From positions 1,860,001 to 1,924,000 of the forward strand of contig NW_008805065.1 in NCBI RefSeq assembly GCF_000004825.1: a stretch of DNA of 64,000 nucleotides, in the 5' to 3' direction. The DNA is from Heterostelium album PN500. Its lineage: Eukaryota > Evosea > Eumycetozoa > Acytosteliales > Acytosteliaceae. The notes under the pieces are model-generated. The model was given only the letters and a program-made list of their open reading frames with translations, was not told where the DNA came from and ran no database searches. Position numbers and translations under genes: made by a program. This document shows positions 44,917 through 56,474 of this stretch, one piece after another. The stretch's first letter is position 1. Each line of letters begins with the position of its first letter.

Positions 44917-45717
44917 ATGGGTCAAAGTGTGTCAATTTCCAAAGGTAAATAATAAATTTTTATTTGTTTGAATTTTTTTTTGCATAATTGATCAAATAGA
45001 CTTGATTTAACTAACTTATTATAATTCCTAGTTGTAAAAGATTCCAGTAAAGCTGGTAAATCCATCCATGATTTAACGGATGTCACTAGCAATAAAATTA
45101 AAGAGAAATTTGAATTGGATATTGCCAAAGGTTTATTGGAATCAGGTCTATCTCATCATATGTTAGTTTATGAAGGTAGCTTTAGCCAAATAGAATATGA
45201 AACAGAGTCATCTATAGATGAGTTGGGTATCATAGTAACATCAGAGTTGAATAAGATCTCTTTGGCTGCACAATCCAACAAGGTTTTTGGTGAAGAGTTT
45301 TATGTAACACCCGATTTAATTCAATCCTATATAGACTTTGTCAGTGCCTTCTACCAATATTCAAAGATAGCCTCCACCTCCGAAAAAGCTTCCTACTCAT
45401 CCGAATATTCCAGAATAGTAGAGAGTCTCTTTTGTTTTATCTGTTGCTCTTCCGTAGCCATCCAAGATGAAGCTCTCTTTGGAGAAGGAACCGTAATCAT
45501 CACCACCTATAAAGTTAAAATTATTTATAGTGAAGATGATCTAAAAACATTTGACCTACAAAACATTCAAGAGATGAATAGAGCTACCGCTGACATTCTT
45601 AGTAGTTCAAAGAAAACCGAAGATACCAACTATAAACACGGTGATTTTTCTCAAAAAGAATATAAAATAAGACAAAGTAATAGAAATACAGCTTTTAAAG
45701 ATTTCTCACCTTATTAA
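44917..45717 (+). CDS. MGQ-family protein E, divergent short member, 237 aa
   Basis: Exon 1 (44917-44944) encodes MGQSVSISK plus one base; exon 2 is 45032-45717. Gly2/Ser6 again fit N-myristoylation. The central motif is shifted but recognisable: ESLFCFICCSSVAIQDEALF followed by GEGTVIITTYKVKIIYSEDD. It lacks the C-terminal (L/R)FKxRxxSGY motif of the others and ends earlier. The same intron position after nine codons proves common descent. The most diverged of the five; possibly specialised. It converges with gene F (92 bp between stops). Confidence 0.82.
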
Positions 45718-45809
45718 TAAAAGATTTATAATAATATTTTTTGATTTAAATTTTTTTAATTATTTGAAAAATTAATTAACTTATTTTATTTGTATTAAAA
45801 TTTAAATAT

Positions 45810-46800
45810 TTATTTTTGATTAAAGTATCCACTTCCTAATCTCTTTTTGAATAGTTCTACTATTTCTGGACTAAGATTAGAATTGGAGAGGGACTCATTT
45901 GCTTGATTTTCCAAAGAGATTTCTGGTGGAGAAGTATATATTAGACCTGAATGTGATATTGGAGAGATCAGTTGAGAAACCATTCTGGTTAAACATAATT
46001 GATTCAATTCTTTTTGTAATTTTTCTATTGCTTTTGTTGTTCTATCTTCAATTGCATACCATTCTTCTTTTGTAATAACTCCATCAACCAAATTCCTAAG
46101 ATTTTGAACTTGAACTGATTTCATAATCTCTATTACTTTGGTCTTCATCACAATAGTATTGTTTCTATCTTCTTTCTTAATATCATCGATGCTGACCATG
46201 ATTTTGTAGAAAAAAGCAGTTGCCACAACTATTTCGGTTCCAAAGAAAAGATCTTCTTTTAATGAAAGAGAGGAACAACCAACACAGACAAAGAAACCAG
46301 GTAACACTCGGTTCATTAACAAATCAAAAGATGTACTTCTTGAATAAGCCCTTTTCTTTGAGTAATCATAAAAGTTGGCAACAAGCTCTGCAAAAGAGTT
46401 GATAGTTTCTTCTGTTAACTCCAAGTTATCTCCATATGGTGAGCTTGCTGTTTTTAATGATAGAGAAACAATCTTTCTAACAGTTTCATAGTTGTACTCA
46501 CTTGAAAATTCAATTTTTAAATCCTTATTTGAACTGATTGTCCTTAGATCTTTAGCACCGGTTCCTTTCATTGCAGTCTCAGATTCGTTATCAAATCCTG
46601 ATTTAAATTCATCGTCATGCATATTCAATCTTTCCCTTAATCTATCTATGGTGAAAGAAGCTTCGGATGATTGATCAACAATAACTATAAAAACAATTAA
46701 TTAAATCATTAAAGTGTAAATAAATGAAACGAAATGAAATTCATTCAAATCATAATTTTTTTTTTTTCTTACCTGCTTCTATTGATTGACTTTGACCCAT
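45810..46800 (-). CDS. MGQ-family protein F, 300 aa
   Basis: Exon 1 (46800-46773) encodes MGQSQSIEA plus one base; exon 2 is 46684-45810. Gly2/Ser6 myristoylation signal. Central motif MNRVLPGFFVCVGCSSLSLK then FFGTEIVVATAFFYKIMVSI; C-terminal LFKKRLGSGYFNQK. Codon use is more AT-rich than in gene D. Its last 140 bp are duplicated at 49114-49254. Upstream, in opposite orientation, stands beta-helix gene P1. Confidence 0.84.
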
Positions 46801-47401
46801 TCTATTTTTTTGTTATTTATAAATATTAAAAGTTTGTGCAAAGTTAAAAATATTTTTGTGGAGTGTGGTTGAAAACAAAAAAAATTCCCCCAATAAATTT
46901 TATCTGATCATTCCTACGATCCCCATAAAAATTGGTTTCTAAACTGAGATAAATATTTATATTTAAATATATTTGTAACTTCATTTTATTCTACTCCAAA
47001 AAAAAGAAAAATTGTAAAACATCTTTTAAAGTCGTATTGCAATATTTTTCTTCACAGTGTAAAATGTTTTTAATTATTTCTAAAATCTTAATTAATATAT
47101 TCTTTATTTTTTTGATCACTTTTATGAAATCAATGTTTTGTATTTCCAAAATTAATTATCTATTTATTATTTGTTTAAATAAATAAGAACTCCCAAGACC
47201 TAAATTTATTAATTTGATTGTATAACACTTCTTTGTGTATAACATAATATGGTGAAAAAATTTTTAAACAAGTAGTGCTATAAATAAAAATTATGTGAAC
47301 CACTTTCTCCCAGGTTTAGAAAAAAAATGTACCAATATATTCAAGTAGTAAAATAATAAATAAAGTTTATAATAATCTATTTTTCAATTTTTAAATTCAA
47401 A
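46801..47401. promoter_or_regulatory. divergent upstream region of gene F and P1
   Basis: 600 bp, very AT-rich, with a poly-A/T character throughout. No open frame. Expected to hold the promoters of F (minus) and P1 (plus). Confidence 0.4.
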
Positions 47402-49049
47402 ATGTCTTTTATAAAATTTTATATTTTTTTTGTTTTTACTTTTTTTTTTTAATTTAATAAATAGTCAAAAAGTTCAGATTTATGTAGATTCAAGCAAATC
47501 ATATAGTTCAAATTGTGGTAACACTCCACAAACAGCATGTCCAGATATATTGACTGGTTTCACTATTTTTAGAAATCTTTCAAAAACTGATTCTTCTTTG
47601 ACTCTCAGTTTAGCAGCTGCTACTTACACAGGATCAAATAATAGCTTCATAAATATCAACATTGGTGAAACTGTTTCCATTGTTGGATCATCAACAGATC
47701 CAAGTTCTTTTCCCATCATTGATCTTCAATCAAATAGTAGTTTTATAATTATAAACGATAGCGTATCAACCGGAGATTCAACTACAACTCTAAAGATCAG
47801 TAATTTAAAGATTATCAATGGAAAGAGTTCAACTCAGAATGGTACTGTTGTCAATGTAAATACCAAATCTACCTCGACAGTAGTAAGCTTGTCAATGAAC
47901 AATGTTTATTCTGTTTATAACATTGCACTTGGAGATATGGAGGTTCAATTTATTTCCACACAAATAATATCAGTTCATTCGTTACCATAACAAACTCTAT
48001 ATTCCAGAACAACAATGCCAATTACGGATCTGTTTTTCTACACTGATACTCCAGGTGATGTAATGTTTGACAGTTGCCAATTTATAAATATCAATGTTAC
48101 TATAGATTCCATTTTAGCGATTGAAAATGCTGCTACTAGATTTAAGAATCTTACTTTTACAGACAATCATGCAACTAACTCAATTATCAATCTCGACTCA
48201 AATACTGATGGTGTTACATGGATCTATAGTTTAAAGCTACTGAACAACACATTAAGTTCAAATTCTAAAGGTTTTCTCTCGACTTTTAACAACTATATAT
48301 CAATAGATGAGTCAGATTTCAATTGGAATACAGGTTCTACTGCTATTTTTTTATGAATTTTCAATAGGATCTAATAACAAATTCCTTTTAATTTCCAATA
48401 GTAACTTCATACAGAACACTGGAGCTAAAGATGGTGGTGCTATCTACCAAAACGTTTGATCATCGGATATCTCGAATACAACTTTCATTGACAATCAAAG
48501 TCTGAATAATGGTGGTGCTTTGTTTTTATCAAATTATTTAGATTCATCATTATTTAACGTTACATTCACAAATAACAAACTGGTTGGTATTGGAAAAGGT
48601 AGCTCTATCTATACCAACTCAGCATCAAAGATACTCTCTTTGAATAATGTCTCATTCGATCATTCAAATACCAACTCTTTAATCTATTGTGATTCGACAT
48701 CAATATACTTAAAGAGTATATATATATATGACAATGCACAACAAGTGATCTCATGTTCTACAATTAACTCTTGTTTGGTACACAGTGATGGTATTCTTGG
48801 TGAATATTGTAGCAATGATATAAGTTCTAGTGATGATAAGCCACAACATGGTGTAGTAGTTTTGAATTTAATTCTACAAGCAGCGGCAATAGTTATCAAA
48901 ATCAACATGACGACGATGACACTAAAAAGTTATCGAGTGGTTCAATTGCAATTATTGTTATTGGAGGAATAGTAGCTATTGGAGCTGTTGTCATAGCTAT
49001 TCTAATGAAATTTCATAATTTCCCAACATTGAATGGTTGTTTTAATTAA
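47402..49049 (+). pseudogene. pmp-type beta-helix surface protein P1, frameshifted
   Basis: Homologous along its length to P3 (54813-56474). The ATG at 47402 goes out of frame in the poly-T stretch of the signal-peptide codons. Further single-base shifts occur near 47933 (one G fewer in the run encoding GGYGG) and 48033 (an extra T), and stops near 48356 and 48460. Remaining pieces keep the family hallmarks: SSNCGNTPQTACPDILTG at the N-terminus, pmp-like GGA/FxxN units, and a C-terminal membrane helix (AIIVIGGIVAIGAVVIAIL). A recent pseudogene, since long blocks are nearly identical to P3. Confidence 0.85.
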
Positions 49050-49113
49050 AATAAATTTATAAAAATAAAAAAAATAATTTTAAATACAAATACTAACTAT
49101 TCAATAATTTTAT

Positions 49114-49254
49114 TTATTTTTGATTAAAGTATCCACTTCCTAATCTCTTTTTGAATAGTTCTACTATTTCTGGACTAAGATTAGAATTGGAGAGTGAGTC
49201 ATTTGCTTGATTTTCCAAAGAGATTTCTGGTGGAGAAGTATATATAGGACCTGA
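49114..49254 (-). pseudogene. C-terminal fragment of MGQ gene F
   Basis: About 140 bp almost identical to 45810-45950, from the stop codon inward (VELFKKRLGSGYFNQK end). It is cut off after that and followed within 115 bp by the start of P2. It shows that a gene-F-like copy once stood here, upstream of P2. Confidence 0.88.
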
Positions 49255-49369
49255 TTCAGTTGTTATTTAATACTGCCACCAAAAACTTTTTTTTTTGAAA
49301 AAGAAACAATTTTTTTTGAAAATAATCGACCAGATTAAAATAAACCTCTTGATCAACATTAACAATACT

Positions 49370-50857
49370 ATGACGATATTCAATAATTTTTATATATTTA
49401 TATTTTTTATTTTATTTTTTAATTTAATTAATTGTAAATCGGTTGAAGTTTATGTAAATTCAAGCAAATCATATAGTATAGATTGTGGTAACACTCCACA
49501 AACAGCATGTCCAGATATATTGACTGGTTTGACTGTTTTTAGAAATGGTTCAAACACCAGTGCTACATCTTTGATTCTTAAATTAGCATTAGGTATTTAC
49601 ACAGGATCAAATAATAGCTTCATTAATATCAATATTGGTGAAACTGTTTCAATTGTTGGATCGTCATATTTGTCAGGTGCACCGCGTGCTATCATTGATC
49701 TTCAATCAAATAGTACTTTTATATCTATAAACGATGCTGGGTCAATAGGAAATTCAACCACAAGTATATCGATCATTAGATTGGAGATTATCAATGGAAA
49801 GAGTTCAACTCAAAATGGTACTGTTGTCAATGTTATTACCACCCAACCCGGAACAATGGTATCCTTAATAATACTCAATGCTCATGTTGTTAATAACAAT
49901 GCACTTGGAGGATATGGAGGTTCAGTATATTTCCACACAAATAATATCAGATCATACGTTACCTTAAGAGACTGTGCATTTAAGAAAAACACTGCTAAAT
50001 ACGGATCTGTTTTCTATACTGATACTCCTATGTTTGTATCGATTCTATTTTGCCAATTTATGAATAATACTTCAATTTTCGATTCAGTTTTACACCTTGA
50101 GCATGCTCATATACAACTTTTATATACCCTATTCACAGACAATCATGCAACCAATTCTATAGTTACATTCAATTTCAAAGCACAATTTACTAGAATCTCT
50201 GAATTAAAGTTTTACAACAACACACTAAGTTCAAACTCAAAAGGTTTTATATCTTCTCTAGACCGTATGATATCTTTAGAAAAAGCAGATTTCCAATGGA
50301 ATACTGGTTCAACTGCTATTTACTTTATATATAGCTTGGGATCATCTGAATCAAGAGACAGTAATAGACTTGTAATTTACGATAGCAATTTCTTTAAAAA
50401 CACTGGTTCAAAAGATGGTGGAGCTGTATACCAAAGCGGTGGATCATCAGAGATTGCCAGTACAATATTCATCGATAATCAGAGTTTAAATAGTGGTGGA
50501 GCGTTGTTTTTATCTAATTATACGGACGCATCTTTGTTTAATGTAACATTCACAAACAATACAGCAGCGATTGGTGGATTAGGTAGCTCTCTCTATACCG
50601 ATTGTGGATCAAAGAACTTAACTTTGAAAAGAGTCTCATTTGAAAGTTCCTATTCCAACTCTCCAGCAATTAATGGTGAATTGACACCAAATAACGAACC
50701 TAAGAACATAAAGTATGAAACACCATCTTCGATAATGAATTCTCTTGTTTGGTATACAGCCATAGTATTATTGATAAGCAATATGACTTTTTTGATTAAT
50801 TTTTATTATAAAAAGTACAAAAATATGCCCCAACACATAATATATCATGCTGAATAA
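49370..50857 (+). CDS. pmp-type beta-helix surface protein P2, 495 aa
   Basis: Start chosen at MTIFNNFYIFIFFILFFNLI, where a signal peptide begins, rather than upstream in-frame codons from 49295. Residues 25-440 carry the family N-terminal block (SIDCGNTPQTACPDILTG), NIGETVSIVGSS, then beta-helix units with pmp-like motifs: GGYGGSVYFHTNN, FKKNTAKYGSVFY, GGAVYQSGGSS, NSGGALFLSNYT. Many Asn-x-Ser/Thr sites. A hydrophobic segment near 461-482 (SLVWYTAIVLLISNMTFLIN) is followed by a short basic tail. It is shorter than P3 before the membrane segment: the Cys-containing CSTxxSCLVHSDG block is absent. Probably a cell-surface protein; ligand unknown. Confidence 0.83.
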   Translation: MTIFNNFYIFIFFILFFNLINCKSVEVYVNSSKSYSIDCGNTPQTACPDILTGLTVFRNGSNTSATSLILKLALGIYTGSNNSFININIGETVSIVGSSYLSGAPRAIIDLQSNSTFISINDAGSIGNSTTSISIIRLEIINGKSSTQNGTVVNVITTQPGTMVSLIILNAHVVNNNALGGYGGSVYFHTNNIRSYVTLRDCAFKKNTAKYGSVFYTDTPMFVSILFCQFMNNTSIFDSVLHLEHAHIQLLYTLFTDNHATNSIVTFNFKAQFTRISELKFYNNTLSSNSKGFISSLDRMISLEKADFQWNTGSTAIYFIYSLGSSESRDSNRLVIYDSNFFKNTGSKDGGAVYQSGGSSEIASTIFIDNQSLNSGGALFLSNYTDASLFNVTFTNNTAAIGGLGSSLYTDCGSKNLTLKRVSFESSYSNSPAINGELTPNNEPKNIKYETPSSIMNSLVWYTAIVLLISNMTFLINFYYKKYKNMPQHIIYHAE

Positions 50858-51559
50858 ATAAATACAAATAATAAATAAATTTAAAAAAAAAGTTTAAATT
50901 ATTTTTCGTAAAAAAAAAAAGTTGATAAATCATTTGAAGTAGTCTTTACGTATTATTATGGATATCCTTTTCAGTCATCAATATTTTCAATTGGGAGTTA
51001 AAAAAAAAAATTGGAGTCAATTAAAAACGTGACAAAAAATTTATATGACCACACTTAAATTTGATCGTAAAAACAAATTTCAAAATTTGTCTGAATGCTG
51101 TTGGCAGCAACATTTTTACCACGTTTTTTGAAATTTTTCAAAAAGGTCGTCTGCGTGACTGAGAAAGATATTAAGAACAAAACACCTATGATCTTACGCA
51201 GGTATCTAATTGTAAGTTTAAACGACATACACCCACATAATTACATATCTCTGTCTATCATTGGATTCTATCATCTTAAATACTTGATAATTATCTCTAA
51301 AGATTGTTATATTTATGAAGTTAATAGATAGTACTATAATTTGTTTAAGAACAAGATTAATGCTCTAAATATTGATCAGAATCACACAATCATTCTTTTA
51401 TTTTCATATATACTCGACTAGTTATCATACCAATCAGTACAGCTCTGATTTTGATATTTATATAACATACACTATCATTTTAATTGTAATTGCTTCGAGA
51501 TGTATATAGTAGTTATAAAATTAAAAATTTATACTAATTTATGTATTTATAATAGGTGT
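50858..51559. other. intergenic, AT-rich
   Basis: Poly-A blocks near 50881-50921 and 51001. A TTTTTACCACGTTTTTTG stretch near 51113 echoes the TTACCACGT motif of other intergenic repeats. No supported gene. Confidence 0.4.
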
Positions 51560-52163
51560 TAGATGTGACCAAGAATAAGATTGTAACTCACCTCAGTATA
51601 TCAACCAAAGATTGCAATGAAAGTGGAACTGCCGTACGTGTGCTACAAAGATGACATAATTATAGATCGGCAACATGAACATCATCATCATCCAGACTAT
51701 CTAACTGTAACGCCATGACATCGATGACGAGTCCAATGTAGTTGTAGTTCAGAGGTTATGCACCTTGTTGTAGTTTGTCCGCCACTTGATCATCAGACAC
51801 AACAAGAGAATGCCTATGACCACGGTGAAGAACACCAACACCTTTCATCACACACATATTCTGTTCGTGTCAGCACGTATTGTTGTCTCTATGTGCCGAA
51901 GTAATCTGAGGATAACACTGGCCATGAGGTGCGCCTGCCGATCACTAGTCTTCAACATCACCTTCAGCCAGAGTGTAGTTGATGGACTTGTCGTAGATGA
52001 AGCAGATGGACATCATTTTGTAGATCGTCTACCGATGAAGTCATGCACCTCGAGCAACATGAGCATGCTGAACATCACCAACACCATCAGGTCATAAACG
52101 TAATAAACTTAACCAAGCAACAACAAGAACAAGTACAACATCTAGATCAACAAGCTCCTCACA
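51560..52163. other. GC-richer island with no intact frame (decayed coding?)
   Basis: Composition is clearly richer in GC than neighbouring intergenic DNA, and triplet-like patterns (CAACATCATCATCATC, CACCAACACC) occur, but every frame is interrupted. It directly follows the premature end of the Qri7-like gene on the minus strand, without matching the missing half of that protein as far as I can see. Best read as remains of an unknown gene. Confidence 0.4.
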
Positions 52164-52745
52164 TTAAGTATAAAAAACAACAACATAGCTGGAGACTCCG
52201 TGACAGATGAGCAGTTGGGTGTGTCCACCACTCACCAGCAGTGTCATGAAAGGAAACTCAATCGATGGATCGCTAAGTCTACAGGTCAGACAATGTCCTT
52301 CCAAGTGATTGACCGATATCAGTGGTTTGTTGTATTGCTTGGCCAGAGCAACCGCTTTCTCCACGCCGACCTGGAGAGACAGTGCGATGCCCGGCCCGGT
52401 GGTAACGGCGACAGCGTCGATCTCCTCCATACTCTTGTTGGACTGGCGCAGTGCATACTCCACCGCTTCATCGATCACCTGAATGTGTGCTTCCGACGCC
52501 AGTTTAGGCACGACACCATTAAACTTCTTATGAATGTCCCACTGTGCTTTTCTGTATTCCGCGAGAATCTTCCGGTCACTGTTGACCACCGCAACACTTG
52601 TGTCATCACAACTTGTTTCAATTCCAAGAATAGTTGTTGTAGTCGTATAATATCTATATCTCCATGACTGGTTGCTATTATTATTATTAAACCTGTACAG
52701 CAATCGCTGGTATCCAAGTTTACTTGAACTTCTGTAAAGCATCAT
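52164..52745 (-). pseudogene. truncated mitochondrial TsaD/Qri7 (OSGEPL1)-like gene, N-terminal half only
   Basis: 193 codons. The full family (about 400 aa) makes the tRNA modification threonylcarbamoyladenosine in mitochondria. Present: a basic, Arg/Ser/Tyr/Asn-rich presequence, ILGIETSCDDTSVAVV near 40, VVPKLASEAH, TTGPGIALSLQVGVEKA, NHLEGH (metal ligands) and LLVSGGHTQL. After ICHGV the sequence diverges into a short non-homologous tail and stops. The second half, with the phosphate-binding and GGVAAN-type motifs, is missing and is not seen in the following 600 bp. Either a broken copy or an unusual split gene. Confidence 0.8.
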
Positions 52746-53987
52746 CTTGGAAAAAAAAAAAACAAAAAAAAAAAAAAACGATGATTTTTTATTAATTTAA
52801 ATTCATTTAAAAACTAACTAAATGATTATTCAATTTCAATTAATTGATTTGATTTACCATTCGTTTTTTTCACAAAATTTTAAATGGGTGTCGATTTTTT
52901 TTAATTTTTTTTTTAAATTTTTTCTTTTTTTTAATTTTTTTTTTTTGGATGTCGACACCGGACAGAGAGAAAAAAAAATAACAAAACAAATCAGCTTCGG
53001 CGCTTAGACGTAACTTCCTCTCGTCTTTTTGATAATCTTTGTAAGTAGCCAGTAGTATCAAGAAAAAAATAAAATTGTTTATTTCTTGGAATCAATATTT
53101 TTAGTGTAAATATATATATAAATAGTTTTGTTCAATATTGCTATCTAGGTTTTAGTTAGTTTTGGTTGTAGTAAATAATGTCATTTCATCTTTTTTTAAG
53201 ATGAGAAAAAATGAAAAAGCAATAGTAATAATAGTTTTTAGCTCAGTGTTCATTCTTAGCATCATCTCTTAAAATCAAAGAGTGAACACCAACTATTCGA
53301 TTAAGATTTCACCAAGATTATTGATGATTAGCAGACAGGACAACGACAAACAAGACAACAATAACAACATCATCATCATCATCATCAACAACAACAAAAA
53401 AGATATATAGAAGTTTGATTTGATTTTAAAATAAGAGTTGGAATTTTACAATAACAATAAACACAAACACAGCAATCTTAAGTGGACAAAGGAAATTATC
53501 GACAACCACACAAACAAACAAAACAAACAATAATACCAAAACCCGAACCTAAAAAGAACATTGACAACAAGTTAGAGAAGAGAAAAACCAAACTACAACA
53601 CACCCTTTATTTGTTTTTGTTTTTTTTAAAACATTTTGATAGTTTGTTTTTTTTTTAGTGCACTTTTTATTTTAAATATCAATAGTTTGTTTTTTGTTTT
53701 TTTATTATCAAATTTTAATATTACAAAATTTACGTTTTGTTGTTGGAAACCAATCCTATTTTTTAATATTAATGTTATTATTATTTTTTGAATTGCTATT
53801 AAATTACAATTATAGGTGATAATTATAGACCATATATATCATATCTATTATATATTAATATAGTTGTTATTGCTTCGGTTGCTGTTTCGATAAGTCAACA
53901 ACACACACACCCACACACTTTTCAAATCAATAACTAGATCTATCTAAACGACGCGACGACGACGACGACACGATATAAAAATAAACG
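52746..53987. other. long AT-rich flank, probable 5' region of an importin gene copy
   Basis: No open frame of note. Holds poly-T/poly-A tracts, an 8-bp inverted pair GGTGTCGA/TCGACACC bounding a T-rich stretch (52887-52963), CAT/AAC repeats near 53370-53400 and a (GAC)n run (53949-53970) just before the ATG at 53988. The last part probably is a native 5' UTR/promoter copied with the gene start. Confidence 0.45.
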
Positions 53988-54420
53988 ATGGACCAAATTC
54001 CACAGACTTTTATCGACACTATCAAAGCACTCACTCACAATGATATCAATGTCATCAGAGAAGCAGAGGCAAAGTTCAACACCTACAAGGCACAACCCGA
54101 TCAACTCATTGGATGTCTCTTGTTCATGATGGTCAACTCCACAGATCCATTGGTATGTTGTTTTAGTACACTACAACCTTTTTAAAACTCACATATTAAA
54201 CACTCAATCAACCGCACCCTTTAAATAACAAATTTAGTTGAAAGAATTCTCTGCAATTTTGGTTCGTCCACTTCTCTCACCAGGTGACAAGAACTCACTC
54301 TGGGAAAAGATCTCGGTATCCACACAAGAGAGCGTCAAGGTTCAGTTGATCGAATTGTTGAAGGCCGACATCTCAAAGACATCAAGAAGCAAGGTTGTAA
54401 ACATCATTGCCTCGCTGTAG
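53988..54420 (+). pseudogene. importin beta (IPO5/karyopherin-beta3-like) N-terminal fragment
   Basis: Two exons, 53988-54152 and 54238-54420, encode only 115 aa, whereas importin-beta proteins are about 1,000-1,100 aa. The sequence fits the first HEAT repeats: TIKALTHNDINVIREAEAKF, then KEFSAILVRPLLSPGDKN..., VKVQLIELLKADISKTSRSK and VVNIIASL, before a stop. The region to P3 (54421-54812) contains no continuation. Probably a partial duplicate of the 5' end of a gene located elsewhere, complete with its intron; whether it is transcribed is unknown. Confidence 0.75.
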
Positions 54421-54812
54421 GTAGTAACAGTAATAGACTTGATCAACAAATTATTATTGTTGTTGAGAAGCATATGATCGATCATGAACAAGCCAAAACA
54501 GACACCTTTATTCAATAACAACAGCGAAATACAAAATGAAAAACCACAACTAATTCATCAACATCTCCTTCCGACACCACCAACATTCAGTCAACAAAAC
54601 CAATTAATTTTATAAAAAAAAAACACAGACATAAAAAAAGGTGTTAAAAGTTAATCAACAATCAATTTACCCAATATTTAATTCATCGCGCTCCAGATGC
54701 CCATTATTAAAAATAAACATAAAAATAATAAATCAAAAAAAAAAAAGAATTTGAAAACATAAAAATTTGGTAGAGATAAAGTTTTAAACAAATAATAATA
54801 TTTAAAATAAAT
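54421..54812. other. intergenic, AT-rich
   Basis: Between the importin fragment and P3. No continuation of the importin frame and no other gene; poly-A tracts. Confidence 0.45.
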
Positions 54813-56474
54813 ATGACAACATTAAATTATAATAAATATTTTATTTTTACTTTTTTTATTTTATTTTTTAATTTAGTTAATTGTAAATCAGTTCAAATTT
54901 ATGTAGATTCAAGCAAATCATATAGTTCAAATTGTGGTAACACTCCACAAACAGCATGTCCAGATATATTGACTGGTTTGACTGTTTTTAGAAATGGTTC
55001 AAACACCGGTGCTTCATCTTTGATTCTGAGTTTGGCAGCTGCTACTTACACAGGATCAAATAATAGCTTCATAAATATCAACATTGGTGAAACTGTTTCC
55101 ATTGTTGGATCATCAACAGATCCAAGTTCTTTTGCCACTGTTGATCTTCAATCAAATAGTAATTTTATATCCATTACTGATGCTGTGTCAACAGGAGATT
55201 CAACTACAACTCTAAAGATCAGTAATTTAGATATTATCAATGGAAAGAGTTCAACTCAAAACGGTACTGTTGTCAATGTTAATACCAAATCTACCTCCAC
55301 AGTAGTAAGCTTGTCAATGAACAATGTTTATGCTCTTGGAAGCAATGCACTTGGAGGATATGGAGGTTCAATTTATTTCCACACAAATAATATCAGTTCA
55401 TTCGTTACCATAGCAAACTCTATATTCCAGAACAACAATGCCAATTACGGATCTGTTTTCTACACTGATACTCCAGGTGATGCAATCATTAACAACTGCC
55501 AATTTATCAACAACAAAGTTGTATTCGATTCAATTGTCTACTCTTTGTATGCAACTACAAGTTTTTCCAATCTTACATTCACCGACAATCATGCCACCAA
55601 TTCAATCATTACACTAGATTCCAATATCGGAGATAGTACAATTTCCAATACCCCGAGTGTTACCTTGATCGATAGTTTAAAGTTATTCAACAACACACTT
55701 AGTTCCAACTCCAAAGGTTTTCTTTCATCTATTAACAACTATATATCAATAGATGAATCTGTCTTCCAATTTAATACTGGTTCAACAGCAATATACTTTG
55801 TATCTACAAAAGGATCTAATTTCCTTTTAATATCTGATAGTAACTTTATTTCCAACAGTGGTGCTAAAGATGGTGGTGCTATCTACCAAAGCGGAGGAAC
55901 ATCAGATATCTCGAATACAACATTCAATGAGAATAAAAGTCAAAACAATGGAGGTGCTTTGTTTTTAACAAACTATGTTGCTTCCACTTTGAAGACAGTG
56001 TCACTCACTAATAACACTGTGATTGGCAGTGGATCAGGTAGTTCTATCTTTACCAACTCAGCATCAAACACTCTATCTTTGACCAGTGTCTCATTTACCA
56101 GTCAATCAAACTCAACCTCATCCATCTACTGTAATTCAACATCAATCTATTTATACAGTATTAAATATGATAATGTTGCACCAGTGATTGCTTGTTCCAC
56201 AAACAAATCATGTTTAGTTCACAGTGATGGTATTATCGGTCAACATTGTGATAATGTTGTGAACTCTAGTGATGAACCAAACACCAGCAGCAGCAGTGAC
56301 AACAGACATAGCAGTAGCAGTGATAATCATCATCCAGACAATGATAAAAACGGATTATCAGGTGGTGCAATAGCAGGTATTGTCATAGGTGTAATAGTTG
56401 CAATTGGTTTAATCGGTGCTGCTGTATTCTTTGTTCTCAAGAGAAGAAATCGTTCACAATATTCAAGTATTTAA
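54813..56474 (+). CDS. pmp-type beta-helix surface protein P3, 553 aa
   Basis: The complete member of the family here. Signal peptide at 1 to about 25 (YFIFTFFILFFNLVNCKS), N-terminal block SSNCGNTPQTACPDILTG, then a long right-handed beta-helix-type domain with pmp-like units: GGYGGSIYFHTNN, FQNNNANYGSVFYTD, GGAIYQSGGTS, NNGGALFLTNY. A Cys pair region (CSTNKSCLVHSDG) is followed by a Ser/Asp/His-rich stalk, one transmembrane helix (GAIAGIVIGVIVAIGLIGAA) at about 515-540 and a short basic tail KRRNRSQYSSI. Dozens of N-glycosylation sequons. Expected at the plasma membrane or in a secretory compartment, with the helix outside. Role unknown; adhesion or recognition is a guess. Confidence 0.9.
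   Translation: MTTLNYNKYFIFTFFILFFNLVNCKSVQIYVDSSKSYSSNCGNTPQTACPDILTGLTVFRNGSNTGASSLILSLAAATYTGSNNSFININIGETVSIVGSSTDPSSFATVDLQSNSNFISITDAVSTGDSTTTLKISNLDIINGKSSTQNGTVVNVNTKSTSTVVSLSMNNVYALGSNALGGYGGSIYFHTNNISSFVTIANSIFQNNNANYGSVFYTDTPGDAIINNCQFINNKVVFDSIVYSLYATTSFSNLTFTDNHATNSIITLDSNIGDSTISNTPSVTLIDSLKLFNNTLSSNSKGFLSSINNYISIDESVFQFNTGSTAIYFVSTKGSNFLLISDSNFISNSGAKDGGAIYQSGGTSDISNTTFNENKSQNNGGALFLTNYVASTLKTVSLTNNTVIGSGSGSSIFTNSASNTLSLTSVSFTSQSNSTSSIYCNSTSIYLYSIKYDNVAPVIACSTNKSCLVHSDGIIGQHCDNVVNSSDEPNTSSSSDNRHSSSSDNHHPDNDKNGLSGGAIAGIVIGVIVAIGLIGAAVFFVLKRRNRSQYSSI

Noticed and set aside
52200-52667. 155-codon plus-strand frame
   Set aside because: Antisense of the Qri7-like gene.
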